Assembly: GCA_035307785.1 (NCBI GenBank)
Contig: DATGHS010000277.1
Coordinates: 1 to 9,023, forward strand
Source of the DNA: DATGHS01 sp035307785
GTDB taxonomy: Bacteria > Planctomycetota > Planctomycetia > Gemmatales > Gemmataceae
Direction of reading: 5' to 3'
DNA length: 9,023 bases
Position 1 is the first letter of the stretch; the number at the start of each line of letters is the position of its first letter. Below the pieces are notes generated by a model, which searched no databases, was not told the origin of the DNA, and worked only from the letters and a program-made list of their open reading frames with translations. Position numbers and translations under genes: made by a program. This document shows, one piece after another, positions 1 through 7,101 of the stretch.

Positions 1-45
1 TAGGAAGCGTTGAATCGGCGTGCCCGCAATCCTGATCTGGTTCAT
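1..45 (-). CDS. N-terminal fragment of an unidentified protein, divergent from the XRE-SorC regulator
   Basis: The reverse strand has an ATG at 45-43 followed by 15 open codons to the window edge, reading MNQIRIAGTPIQRFL. A strong Shine-Dalgarno sequence, GGGGAGGAG on the minus strand (53-61), lies about seven bases upstream, so this is very probably a real start. The family cannot be recognised from 15 residues; no signal peptide or motif is visible. The gene is divergent from the XRE-SorC regulator, with a 105-bp shared upstream region containing a dyad. Divergent genes of this kind are often the regulator's main target, so an enzyme or transporter for a sugar or phosphorylated metabolite is possible. 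That is inference only. Confidence 0.6.
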   Translation of the reverse strand, partial: MNQIRIAGTPIQRFL

Positions 46-73
46 CTTGAAGCTCCTCCCCGGCGACACTATG

Positions 74-102
74 ATGCTAACTGATGTGCACTTATTTTGC
101 AA
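74..102 (-). promoter_or_regulatory. Candidate sigma-70-like promoter of the left-edge gene
   Basis: On the minus strand, TTGCAA (97-102) and TAGCAT (74-79) are separated by exactly 17 bases. Each matches four of six positions of the TTGACA/TATAAT consensus. Transcription would start near position 67 and give a leader of about 22 bases before the ATG at 45. Planctomycete promoters are poorly defined, so this is only a candidate. Confidence 0.3.
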
Positions 103-115
103 CTAGTTTCTAAAT
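94..115. promoter_or_regulatory. Imperfect 22-bp dyad, candidate operator of the XRE-SorC regulator
   Basis: The perfect 8-bp palindrome AACTAGTT (101-108) is centred in a larger dyad with arms ATTT (94-97) and AAAT (112-115) and a matching G/C pair at 99 and 110. Nine of eleven half-site positions are symmetric. It lies between the divergent left-edge gene and the regulator and covers the putative -35 box of the former. XRE and SorC regulators bind symmetric sites as dimers or tetramers, so autoregulation and control of the divergent gene is a reasonable inference. A second short palindrome, GTGCAC, sits at 86-91. Confidence 0.4.
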
Positions 116-150
116 GTTTTTTCCCTGGCTAACGGGAGGGAGGCGAGCTC

Positions 151-1614
151 ATGCAAAAACCAAGTTCCCTTGGGCAAGCGCTGGAGAACCTAAGAAAGGA
201 ATCCGGGCTCAGCCAGAAGGATCTCGCTGACGCCGCTGGGATTTCAAGAAACTACGTTAACCTGATCGAAAAAGGCGAGAAACGAAATATCGGGGACCCA
301 ATTCTCATCCGACTAGGACAGGCTTTACCAATGACCAGGGCGGATGCCGCGCGGTTTCTTAAGCTAGCAGGGGCAGGAAATCGCGTCTCGGCGGAAAACT
401 TGGTTGTTCAGGAAACCCCAATTTCGGACGCCTTGATCGCTAAGGCATATTGGACGCTTCCACCCAAAATTCGTTGCGCCCGACAAGTTGCAGATGATCT
501 TTTGACGAAATATAACGTGAACCTCGCTCCGAGTAGAATAGAAAAGGTGGTTGCTCGATGGGAAGAGAAGAATTGGGTCGAGCACCGTGTCTGGGGCGAG
601 GATTGGACGAGCGAAACGCCGCGCCGGTGCGTCGATTTGGAACAACGCCTGTTGGAGAAATATCGCATACGCCACGTCATGGTTGCAGAGGTTCCGGACA
701 AAGCTCAACTCGCTAAGGATCTTTCCGATCTAGAATACGATAACCAGATCCATCGCCATTTAGGGCGAATGGCATCGGCGGTCTTTTTGGCAGTTTTGCG
801 TAAGGGAGATCGAGTTGCTGTTGGTAGCGGCCGTGGTCCTCACGAGTGCGTGGCGGCTGCCAAAGAGCGTTTGTGGGAAAACTATCAGCTCTTGGATTGC
901 ATATTGTCGGTAACAGGCCGAATGGATGTGCGCGAATGGGGAGCGAGCCGAGGCTCACCGCCGCTAGATGCCGACGACGTCGCGATGAACCTGGCGCAAT
1001 TCCTTCGCGCCAAATCCTGCCAGACAGTTCAAAGACCTATCGTTATGAAGGAAGGCCAAGCGAAGCCCGACTATCTTGAATTCCCTTCCAAAAGGTATCC
1101 CACCCCAAACATTGCGCTGATCGGCGTAGGAGTATTATGCGGAGGGCATCGGCTTTGCGCGAACGAAGTGGGCGCAGACTTAGAAGAGATTCAGACAAAG
1201 ATTGATAAGCTAAAAGAAATGGTCAAGGGCTTTGACAAGCATTTTCGCACAGTTGTTCCTCGATATTGCTGCGTGGCAGACGTTTGCAATCTTCTAGAAT
1301 TCGTGCCCGCGCCGCGTGAATTAGACTCGAAGGAAAAAGCATTGCGAAAACAAATCGATGATTTCATAAAAAACGACATCAACCCAAGCCTAATCGCCCC
1401 CACTCGAATGCAATTGGAGGCCATCGCAGAGGATGGCGCTGTCATCGCCGTAGCGGGAGGAGGGTTTAAGCAACGAGCCCTTCAGCACATTCTCGGCGAA
1501 CGAAATAAACCGCGTATCAGCATGTTGGTCTGTGACAGCTTGACGGCCAGCTGGCTTTGTAGCGCTGCGGGGCAAGCGACTAAGACTAAACGGGAAAAAG
1601 GGGCTACGAATTAG
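151..1614 (+). CDS. Chimeric transcriptional regulator: XRE helix-turn-helix fused to SorC-family DNA-binding and sugar-binding domains
   Basis: This 487-aa protein starts at an ATG preceded by GGGAGGGAGG (134-143). Residues 7-62 are an XRE/Cro-type HTH: SGLSQKDLADAAGISRNYV is the recognition region, followed by LIEKGEKR. Residues 93-146 resemble the SorC-type winged helix (APSRIEKVVARWEEKNWVEH, like SRxTVxRLLxxAxxxGxV). From about 160 onward the SorC effector fold can be followed: LEQRLLEKYRIRHVMVAEV, VAVGSGRG (223-230), NIALIGVG (320-327), VADVCNLLEF (375-384, at the GDICGRFFD position) and VIAVAGGGFKQRAL (431-444) with VCDSLTASWL (460-469). SorC proteins are usually about 315 aa and bind phosphorylated sugars that modulate DNA binding. 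The extra length comes from the XRE domain and a charged helical insertion near 338-366. Ligand and targets are unknown. Third positions are A/T-richer than in the genes to the right, suggesting a different origin. Domain calls are from motif reading; the double DNA-binding architecture is the least certain part. Confidence 0.85.
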   Translation: MQKPSSLGQALENLRKESGLSQKDLADAAGISRNYVNLIEKGEKRNIGDPILIRLGQALPMTRADAARFLKLAGAGNRVSAENLVVQETPISDALIAKAYWTLPPKIRCARQVADDLLTKYNVNLAPSRIEKVVARWEEKNWVEHRVWGEDWTSETPRRCVDLEQRLLEKYRIRHVMVAEVPDKAQLAKDLSDLEYDNQIHRHLGRMASAVFLAVLRKGDRVAVGSGRGPHECVAAAKERLWENYQLLDCILSVTGRMDVREWGASRGSPPLDADDVAMNLAQFLRAKSCQTVQRPIVMKEGQAKPDYLEFPSKRYPTPNIALIGVGVLCGGHRLCANEVGADLEEIQTKIDKLKEMVKGFDKHFRTVVPRYCCVADVCNLLEFVPAPRELDSKEKALRKQIDDFIKNDINPSLIAPTRMQLEAIAEDGAVIAVAGGGFKQRALQHILGERNKPRISMLVCDSLTASWLCSAAGQATKTKREKGATN

Positions 1615-1828
1615 TCTGCACGGGAAATGGCGGGATCGGGGCCAATCGGGACATTGCCAATTCATTTTTTTCCTTTGGCCTTCCCCAATCCGGATCGTAT
1701 CGTTTGGCGGCGCGGACTGCGCGCAGGAGCGGGATGCTACAGAATGCTACAAAACCGCGGCGTCTCGCAGCGCGATCAATCTGCCGGGATCAGCAGACAA
1801 CACCCGCCGTGGTGTTCCGATTCCTTGC
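1615..1828. other. Convergent intergenic region between the regulator and the zinc-ribbon gene
   Basis: No convincing gene is seen. It contains a T7 run at 1665-1671 inside a weak inverted repeat (GCCAA 1656-1660, TTGGC 1675-1679) that could help terminate the regulator transcript. It also has a short direct repeat, ATGCTACA, at 1734-1741 and 1744-1751, spaced by ten bases. Neither element is strong enough to call on its own. Confidence 0.3.
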
Positions 1829-2044
1829 CTAGCCGGTAGGTTTCGGCGGCCGTCCGACATATTTAATCAGCTCGTCGCCGGGCAATACGATGGTCGACTC
1901 CAGTTTAACATGGTTCGGGTTTTCTGCGCGGGGCTGGGAAAGGAGAGTGACGGCCCCGCAGTTCCGGCATCGGACGAGTTGTCCGCAGACTGGGTTGCGC
2001 AACCGCAAAGGTTGCTGGCAGGCGGTGCAGTTGATGGTGACCAT
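1829..2044 (-). CDS. Small zinc-ribbon protein (71 aa)
   Basis: The protein has two CxxC knuckles, Cys6-x-x-Cys9 and Cys26-x-x-Cys29, separated by 16 residues (INCTACQQPLRL, VRCRNCGAV), plus a further Cys20. This is the pattern of the short zinc ribbons common in planctomycete proteins (CPxCxxxLxVPxxxxGxxVxCPxCG), which normally bind one structural zinc. The rest, with a C-terminal GRPPKPTG tail, has no recognised domain, signal peptide or membrane segment. The frame is open up to 2140, but the ATG at 2044 is preferred: it has GGGAG about seven bases upstream on the minus strand, and the zinc ribbon begins right after it. The gene is convergent with the XRE-SorC regulator and divergent from the sigma factor. 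The function is unknown; protein or nucleic-acid binding is possible. Confidence 0.7.
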   Translation of the reverse strand: MVTINCTACQQPLRLRNPVCGQLVRCRNCGAVTLLSQPRAENPNHVKLESTIVLPGDELIKYVGRPPKPTG

Positions 2045-2101
2045 AGAAAGGCTCCCAATACTCTTAGCACACGACGAAGGAAAAAGGAAAAAAATGCCGC
2101 A

Positions 2102-2114
2102 AACCAATTTGGTT
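2102..2114. repeat. Interrupted palindrome AACCAA-T-TTGGTT
   Basis: Two perfect 6-bp half sites flank a single central T. The element lies about 58 bp upstream of the zinc-ribbon start codon, where an operator could act. It could equally be a chance palindrome. Confidence 0.35.
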
Positions 2115-2125
2115 GTCTGTCCATT

Positions 2126-2164
2126 CCAAAATGAAATCAAAACCCGAGCGCGGGTTTCATTTGG
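2126..2164. repeat. Composite hairpin upstream of the zinc-ribbon gene
   Basis: The inner stem AACCCG (2141-2146) pairs with CGGGTT (2151-2156) across the loop AGCG. A second stem pairs the region starting CCAAAATGA (2126-2134, one bulged A) with TCATTTGG (2157-2164), leaving AATCAA as an internal bulge. On the minus strand the inner stem is followed by a loosely T-rich stretch, but there is no continuous T-run, so a terminator call is not justified. A structured RNA or a protein-binding site is possible. Confidence 0.4.
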
Positions 2165-2329
2165 TCAGCGTCTTGATAGTCGTTTCTTATGTGCCAGAAA
2201 AAGAGCAGCTTTGGCGCGAATGTTGACTCTGGTGCGGTGAAATGAGTCCGGAAAAAGCAACGGGCCACCTGCGCTTCATCTTCTCGGCAATTCCACACTT
2301 CGCGGACAGGTTTCTCGCTTCCATTAAAC

Positions 2330-2345
2330 TGCATCGGCCGATGCA
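2330..2345. promoter_or_regulatory. Perfect 16-bp palindrome TGCATCGGCCGATGCA
   Basis: All eight half-site positions are symmetric with no spacer. The element lies 121 bp upstream of the ECF sigma factor start, in a region without genes. A continuous perfect palindrome fits a dimeric repressor site better than an RNA hairpin, which would need an unpaired loop. The binding protein is unknown. Confidence 0.4.
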
Positions 2346-2465
2346 TTCGAAGCACCCGACCAATCGGTGCAAAGCGATCCGTACTTGCACGACTCTAAGC
2401 CGGCGTGCCGGTGGGCAGCCAATCGTTTAGAATGGCAGGAATCGTAAACCCCTCAGGTGCAGCCG

Positions 2466-3044
2466 ATGTCCGAGGTCACGCGCATCTTGTCCGCCATCGA
2501 GCAGGGCGACCCGCATGCCGCGGAGCAGCTTTTGCCTCTGATCTACGACGAGTTACGTCGGCTGGCGACGCAACGACTGGCGCAGGAAAAGCCGGGCCAG
2601 ACGCTCCAGGCCACGGCATTAGTACACGAAGCCTACCTGCGGCTCGTGGCCAACGCTGGCGGAGAGGGCGGGGAAAAGGCGCCCCATTGGAACAGCCTAG
2701 GCCATTTCTTTGCCGCGGCGGCCGAGGCGATGCGGCGAATCCTCATCGAGAATGCGCGCCGCAAGAAGGCCGACAAGGCCGGCGGCGGCTGGCAGCGACA
2801 AGAGCTGATCGATGCCGAGCTTGCAGTAGACTCGAGCGGCGACGACATCTTTGCCGTCGATGAAGCCTTGTCGCGCTTCGCCAAAGAGCATCCCCGCGCG
2901 GCCCAACTCGTCCATTTGCGCTTCTTCCTCGGCCAAACCCTGGACGAGGCGGCTGCTCACCTGGGCCTTCAGCCGCGCACCGCCTATCGCGATTGGGCAT
3001 ACGCCCGGGCATGGCTGCGCCGCGAACTTGATCGCGATCGCTGA
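2466..3044 (+). CDS. ECF-subfamily RNA polymerase sigma factor (Sig-70_X6 / Sigma70_ECF type)
   Basis: This 192-aa protein should direct RNA polymerase to a specific set of promoters. Region 2 covers roughly residues 5-100, with the family-typical segments LLPLIYDELRRLA, QTLQATALVHEAYLRLV and FFAAAAEAMRRILIENAR. Region 4 is at about 146-188, with GQTLDEAAAHLG, RTAYRDW and ARAWLRREL forming the -35-binding HTH. The length is normal for the family. A GTG nine bases upstream (2457) is in frame, but the ATG at 2466 is preferred because AGGTG sits eight bases before it and homologous proteins start MSxVTRIL. No anti-sigma factor gene is adjacent. Instead a membrane Ser/Thr kinase follows after 118 bp; such ECF-kinase pairs are common in planctomycetes, where phosphorylation is thought to control the sigma factor. 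Confidence 0.93.
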   Translation: MSEVTRILSAIEQGDPHAAEQLLPLIYDELRRLATQRLAQEKPGQTLQATALVHEAYLRLVANAGGEGGEKAPHWNSLGHFFAAAAEAMRRILIENARRKKADKAGGGWQRQELIDAELAVDSSGDDIFAVDEALSRFAKEHPRAAQLVHLRFFLGQTLDEAAAHLGLQPRTAYRDWAYARAWLRRELDRDR

Positions 3045-3162
3045 AGCGCGTAGCTATTCCCAAGGCTTTTCTCCAAATTCTTGAAAATGGATGTCAGGTT
3101 TTGCGAATGGATTTCGCACTGTGTACTGACAAGGGGCCTTGCCGTCCCTGAAAGGTACGGTC

Positions 3163-6100
3163 ATGACCGAGCCGCGCTCCGAACAATCGATCTTTCTGCA
3201 TGCGATTGGCTTGCCAACGCCCGCGGATCGCGCCGCTTATCTCGACGAAGTCTGCCGGGAAAATCCAAAGCTGCAGGCTGAGCTGGAGGCCCTGCTGGCC
3301 GCCCATGATCGGTTAGGCGCCGATCCGTCGCGAACCACCGGTTTCGAAGCAGACGCCAACCCGCCGGGGTCACCGAGTCGGATTACGCCTGTCAGCCACG
3401 TGCCCGAAAGCGCGGGAACAGTATTATCGGGCCGTTACAAGCTGGTGGAAGAGATCGGTGAAGGCGGCATGGGCACGGTTTGGATGGCCCAACAGACTGA
3501 GCCCGTCAAACGCCCAGTCGCGGTGAAGCTGATCAAGGCGGGAATGGACAGCAAGCAGGTGTTGGCTCGTTTCGAGGCCGAGCGCCAGGCACTGGCCTTA
3601 ATGGACCACGCCAACATCGCCAAGGTGCTGGATGCAGGCACCGCGGCGAGCGGCCGGCCCTATTTCGTAATGGAGCTCGTGAAGGGCGTTCCTATCACCA
3701 AGTACTGCGATGAGCATCGGCTCACGCCCCGCCAGCGCCTGGAGTTATTCGTGCCCGTATGCCAGGCAGTGCAACATGCGCATCAGAAAGGCATTATTCA
3801 CCGCGACATCAAACCATCGAACATCCTGGTGGCACAATACGATGGCCGGCCCGTCCCGAAGGTGATCGATTTCGGCGTGGCGAAAGCTGCCGGCCAGCAA
3901 CTCACCGACAAGACGCTGATGACCGGCTTCGGCTCGGTCGTGGGCACGCTCGAATACATGAGCCCGGAGCAGGCAGAGTTAAATCAACTCGATATCGATA
4001 CGCGCAGCGATATCTACTCGCTGGGTGTCGTGTTGTACGAGTTGCTGACCGGTTCGACGCCGCTCGACAAGAAGCGGTTGAAGCAAGCTGCCTTCGCTGA
4101 ACTGCTGCGGGTCATTCGCGAAGAGGAGCCGCAAAAACCAAGCACGCGCTTGTCGAATTCCACCGATTCGCTGCCATCGGTTTCCGCTCAGCGGCAAATG
4201 GAGCCGGCAAGACTGACGAAACTGGTGCGTGGGGAGCTGGATTGGATCGTGATGAAGGCGCTTGAGAAGGATCGAAATCGCCGATACGAGACGGCCAACG
4301 GCTTCGCAATGGATGTGCAGCGTTATCTGGCCGACGAACCGGTGCAGGCATGCCCGCCGTCGGCCGTCTATCGGCTGCGCAAGTTCGTGCGCCGGAATAA
4401 AGGTCCGGTGCTGGCAGCCGCACTGGTCTTTCTGTCGCTGGTCGCCGGCATTATTGGCACGACGTCCGGACTGCTGTTCGCGAACAAGGCCTGGGGCGCC
4501 GAATCGAAAGCGAAGCTAGACGCCCTCGAAAAGAAAGGCCAAGCAGAGCGTAACGCAATTGCTGCCCAATTAGCGAACGAAGCGGCGCAAAAGCGGCTCA
4601 GCCAGCTGGAGAAGGGGAACAAGATTCTCGCTTCGATCTTCATCGACCTCAACCCCAAGGCGAACCAGACCGATGGGACCCTCCGAACGGCTTTAGGAGA
4701 ACGGCTCGACGATGCGGTGCGGCAATTGCAAGGCGAGGCCGTTGGCGATCCGGTGGCGGTCGCCCGGTTGCAAGCCACTTTGGGCAGATCCTTGACCAGT
4801 TTGGGTTATGCGGATAAGGGAGAAGGACTACTGCTTCTCGCGCGGAAAACCTTCACGGACGAGCTCGGTCCCACAAATCCCGACACGCTGGCAAGCATGA
4901 ACGACTTGGCCCTTACCTACGAGCACCTGGCTCGGTACGCCGACGCCATCAAACTCCACGAAGAAACTTTGGCACTGCGAAAAGCTAATTTCGGCGCCGA
5001 TCACCCGGACACGCTCGTGACCATGAACAATCTGGCCAATAGTTACGCTTCCTCCGGCCAGCAGCAAGACGCGCTCAAACTTCGCGTGGAAACTTTGGCG
5101 CTGCGCAAGGCCAAGCTCGGCCCCGACCATCCCGACACCTTGATGACCATGCACAACCTGGCCAATAGCTACGAGCGCCTGGGACGAATCAAGGACGCGC
5201 TTGAGCTCCGCGAGCAAACACTAGCAAGCCGCCGACTCGCGCTGGGCCCGCGACATTACGACACCCTGACGACCATGAACAATCTTGGGGATAGTTACAT
5301 TGCGGTAGGCCGGCTGGCTGACGCTCTCAAATTGCGCGAAGAAGTACTCGAAGCCTACCGCGAGCGTTATGGGCCGGACCATCCCGATACGCTGCTTACC
5401 AAGCATAACGTGGCGGTGTGCCTTTATGCGCTGGGCCGCTACGCGGATGCTCTGAAAGTTTTCGACGAGACACTAACTGCTTTGAAGGCCAAGCTCGGCG
5501 CCGATCATCCAATGACGCTCAATTGCATGAACGGGCTGGCCGCCTGTTTTGTAGATTTGGACCGGCCAAACGACGCTGTCAAACTATTCGAGCAGGTGCT
5601 GGCCCTGCGGCGCGTCAAGCTCGGCCCGCAGCATTCGGAGACGCTTGTCGCGATGAACAACCTGGCCGTCTGTTACACGGTTCTCAATCGGCCGGCTGAC
5701 GCCAACAAACTCTACGAGGAAGCGCTGGAGATTCAAAAGCGCTCTATTGGCCCCGATCATCCCGAGACGCTTATCACGATGTACAACCTGGCGAACAGTT
5801 ATGACGCCAACGGCCGTCGCGCCGACGCTCTCAAGCTCCGCGAAGAAACCGTGGCGAGGATGAAAGTCACTTTTGGCCCCGGCCATTTCCGAACGCTGAC
5901 CGCGATGCGCGCGTTGGGCGCTAGCTACGTTCAATTCAGCCGGCATCCCGAGGCCCTCAAGCTTCGTGAAGAAATGCTGGCCGTGGCGAAAGCAAAGCTC
6001 GGCCCTGATCACGAAGTTACGTTGGTGAGCATGGACGACCTGGCGGAGAGCTATGCTGCTTACGCCCGGCACACGGAGGCGCTGAAGCTCCGCGAGGAAG

Positions 6101-7005
6101 CGTTGGCCATTCGGAAAGCCAAGCTCGGCCCCGATCATCGCGATACGCTCATGAGCATGTATAACGTGTCCCTCAGCTACGGCGCGCTGGGCCGGCAACC
6201 GGAAGCGCTCAAGCTTCGCGAACAAGTGCTGGCGCTGCGCAAAGCCAAGCTGGGTCCAGATGATCCGGACACGCTGGCGAGCATGACAGCGGTGGCCAAC
6301 AGTTATCATGCGCTGAACCGGCATGCGGAAGCCCTCAAGCTCCGTGAGGAGACGTTGGCGATCCAAAAGAAAAAGCTCGGCGCCGACCATCCTTCCACCC
6401 TTATCAGCATGCATAACCTGGCCAACAGCTACACCGCTCTTGGCCGGCACGCCGAGGCACTGAAGCTGCTGGAAGAGACGCTGGCACTCCGGAAAGCCAA
6501 GATTGGCCCCAGCCACCCGCAAACGCTCGAAACGATGTGGGGAATCGCCTACTCGTTGGTACAACTGGATCGCGGTGCGGAGGCCGTATCGGTCATCGAC
6601 GAGTGTTTGCAACTGGCGACTGGCAAACTGGTTGATACGCGTTTGTTCCCAGTGTTATTGGACATGCGTCTGCGTCATTTCGAGAAGGTTAAAGACGCGG
6701 CGGGTTGCCGGGCCACTGCCGTCATGTGGGAAAAGCAGGAGCGCAACGACGCGGGCAGCTTGTACAACGCGGCTCGCATGCGCGCTGTCACTGCCGCTGT
6801 TATCCGCGCCGGCGAAAAGTCCGACATGGCAATGAAGGACGCCGCCGCTGAGGCGGACCGCGCAATGGCCTGGTTACAGAAAGCAATCGCGGCTGGTTAT
6901 AACAATGCGGACCAATTGGCAAAAGACAAAGACCTCGACAGCCTCCGCGACCGGGAGGACTTTAAGAAGCTCTTGGCGGAGATGGAAGCAAAGAAGAAGT
7001 TGTGA
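3163..7005 (+). CDS. Transmembrane Ser/Thr protein kinase with 14 TPR units (PknB-type)
   Basis: This 1280-aa receptor-like kinase starts at the ATG with AAAGG seven bases upstream (TTG at 3139 rejected). Residues 6-55 are the helical segment common in this kinase group (TPADRAAYLDEVCRENPKLQ). The catalytic domain spans about 92-389: glycine loop GEGGMG (99-104), ATP lysine in VAVK (122), helix-C glutamate in FEAERQ (140), HRDIKPSN with catalytic Asp215, DFG (236-238) and SPE (267-269). All key residues are present, so it should be active. One membrane helix at about 414-439 follows the basic RKFVRRNK stretch, placing the kinase in the cytoplasm and the C-terminal part outside the inner membrane. 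A charged helical linker leads to TPRs at 569-1156, then a tail ending in KDLDSLRDREDFKKLLAEME, a typical planctomycete kinase end. The TPR part likely binds a protein or peptide signal. The sigma factor directly upstream is the obvious candidate substrate, which is inference. Confidence 0.95.
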   Translation: MTEPRSEQSIFLHAIGLPTPADRAAYLDEVCRENPKLQAELEALLAAHDRLGADPSRTTGFEADANPPGSPSRITPVSHVPESAGTVLSGRYKLVEEIGEGGMGTVWMAQQTEPVKRPVAVKLIKAGMDSKQVLARFEAERQALALMDHANIAKVLDAGTAASGRPYFVMELVKGVPITKYCDEHRLTPRQRLELFVPVCQAVQHAHQKGIIHRDIKPSNILVAQYDGRPVPKVIDFGVAKAAGQQLTDKTLMTGFGSVVGTLEYMSPEQAELNQLDIDTRSDIYSLGVVLYELLTGSTPLDKKRLKQAAFAELLRVIREEEPQKPSTRLSNSTDSLPSVSAQRQMEPARLTKLVRGELDWIVMKALEKDRNRRYETANGFAMDVQRYLADEPVQACPPSAVYRLRKFVRRNKGPVLAAALVFLSLVAGIIGTTSGLLFANKAWGAESKAKLDALEKKGQAERNAIAAQLANEAAQKRLSQLEKGNKILASIFIDLNPKANQTDGTLRTALGERLDDAVRQLQGEAVGDPVAVARLQATLGRSLTSLGYADKGEGLLLLARKTFTDELGPTNPDTLASMNDLALTYEHLARYADAIKLHEETLALRKANFGADHPDTLVTMNNLANSYASSGQQQDALKLRVETLALRKAKLGPDHPDTLMTMHNLANSYERLGRIKDALELREQTLASRRLALGPRHYDTLTTMNNLGDSYIAVGRLADALKLREEVLEAYRERYGPDHPDTLLTKHNVAVCLYALGRYADALKVFDETLTALKAKLGADHPMTLNCMNGLAACFVDLDRPNDAVKLFEQVLALRRVKLGPQHSETLVAMNNLAVCYTVLNRPADANKLYEEALEIQKRSIGPDHPETLITMYNLANSYDANGRRADALKLREETVARMKVTFGPGHFRTLTAMRALGASYVQFSRHPEALKLREEMLAVAKAKLGPDHEVTLVSMDDLAESYAAYARHTEALKLREEALAIRKAKLGPDHRDTLMSMYNVSLSYGALGRQPEALKLREQVLALRKAKLGPDDPDTLASMTAVANSYHALNRHAEALKLREETLAIQKKKLGADHPSTLISMHNLANSYTALGRHAEALKLLEETLALRKAKIGPSHPQTLETMWGIAYSLVQLDRGAEAVSVIDECLQLATGKLVDTRLFPVLLDMRLRHFEKVKDAAGCRATAVMWEKQERNDAGSLYNAARMRAVTAAVIRAGEKSDMAMKDAAAEADRAMAWLQKAIAAGYNNADQLAKDKDLDSLRDREDFKKLLAEMEAKKKL
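4867..6630 (+). repeat. Fourteen tandem 126-bp units encoding kinesin-light-chain-like TPRs
   Basis: Each 42-residue unit begins with a G(P/A)xHPxTLxxM block and continues with NLAxSY, a GR turn, EALKLREExLALRKAKL and the next unit. The first glycine codon is at 4867 and the fourteenth at 6505, exactly 13 x 126 bases apart, so no insertion or deletion has entered the array. Units 4, 7, 9 and 10 diverge most in the HPDTL block (HYDTL, HSETL, HFRTL, HEVTL). TPR_10/TPR_12-type repeats bind peptides along a concave surface. Units 11-14 look the most alike, suggesting the most recent duplications at that end. Confidence 0.9.
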
Positions 7006-7101
7006 CTACCGAGCGGCGAGCGATGAGTAAAAAGGGCCGACTCACGTGAACTCGGCACTAGTGAGCCCTGGCTCCCGATTCCTGATTCCTTGAAACCAAG
7101 C

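Larger units (their letters stand above)
2045..2465. other. Gene-poor divergent intergenic region upstream of the zinc-ribbon and sigma-factor genes
   Basis: This 421-bp stretch separates two divergent genes and should hold the promoters of both. It contains an interrupted palindrome (2102-2114), a composite hairpin (2126-2164) and a perfect 16-bp palindrome (2330-2345), listed separately. Close to the sigma-factor start there is TAGAAT (2428-2433), five of six matches to a -10 box but without a convincing -35 partner. It lies inside a small inverted repeat, GTTTA (2425-2429) and TAAAC (2445-2449). Short open frames exist on both strands, but none has recognisable protein features. Confidence 0.5.

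Noticed and set aside
364..733. Overlapping frames of 60-114 codons on both strands inside the regulator gene
   Set aside because: Shadows of the 487-aa frame, which has coherent domains from end to end.
2045..2140. Upstream extension of the zinc-ribbon protein to a start at 2140
   Set aside because: The extra 32 residues are low-complexity and Phe/Ser-rich and run through the palindrome region. The ATG at 2044 has its own Shine-Dalgarno sequence and directly precedes the zinc ribbon.
5584..6612. 342-codon open frame on the minus strand
   Set aside because: It lies wholly inside the kinase TPR array and mirrors its 126-bp period; an antisense frame kept open by the repeat. It has no start-site support and no family features.
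4867..6630. Regular 126-bp repeats as a possible CRISPR-like or satellite array
   Set aside because: The units are far too long, have no spacers, and translate in one frame to canonical TPRs.
7036..7056. Inverted repeat after the kinase stop (GCCGA and TCGGC around TCACGTGA) as terminator
   Set aside because: Only five base pairs with mismatches inside, and no T-run follows.
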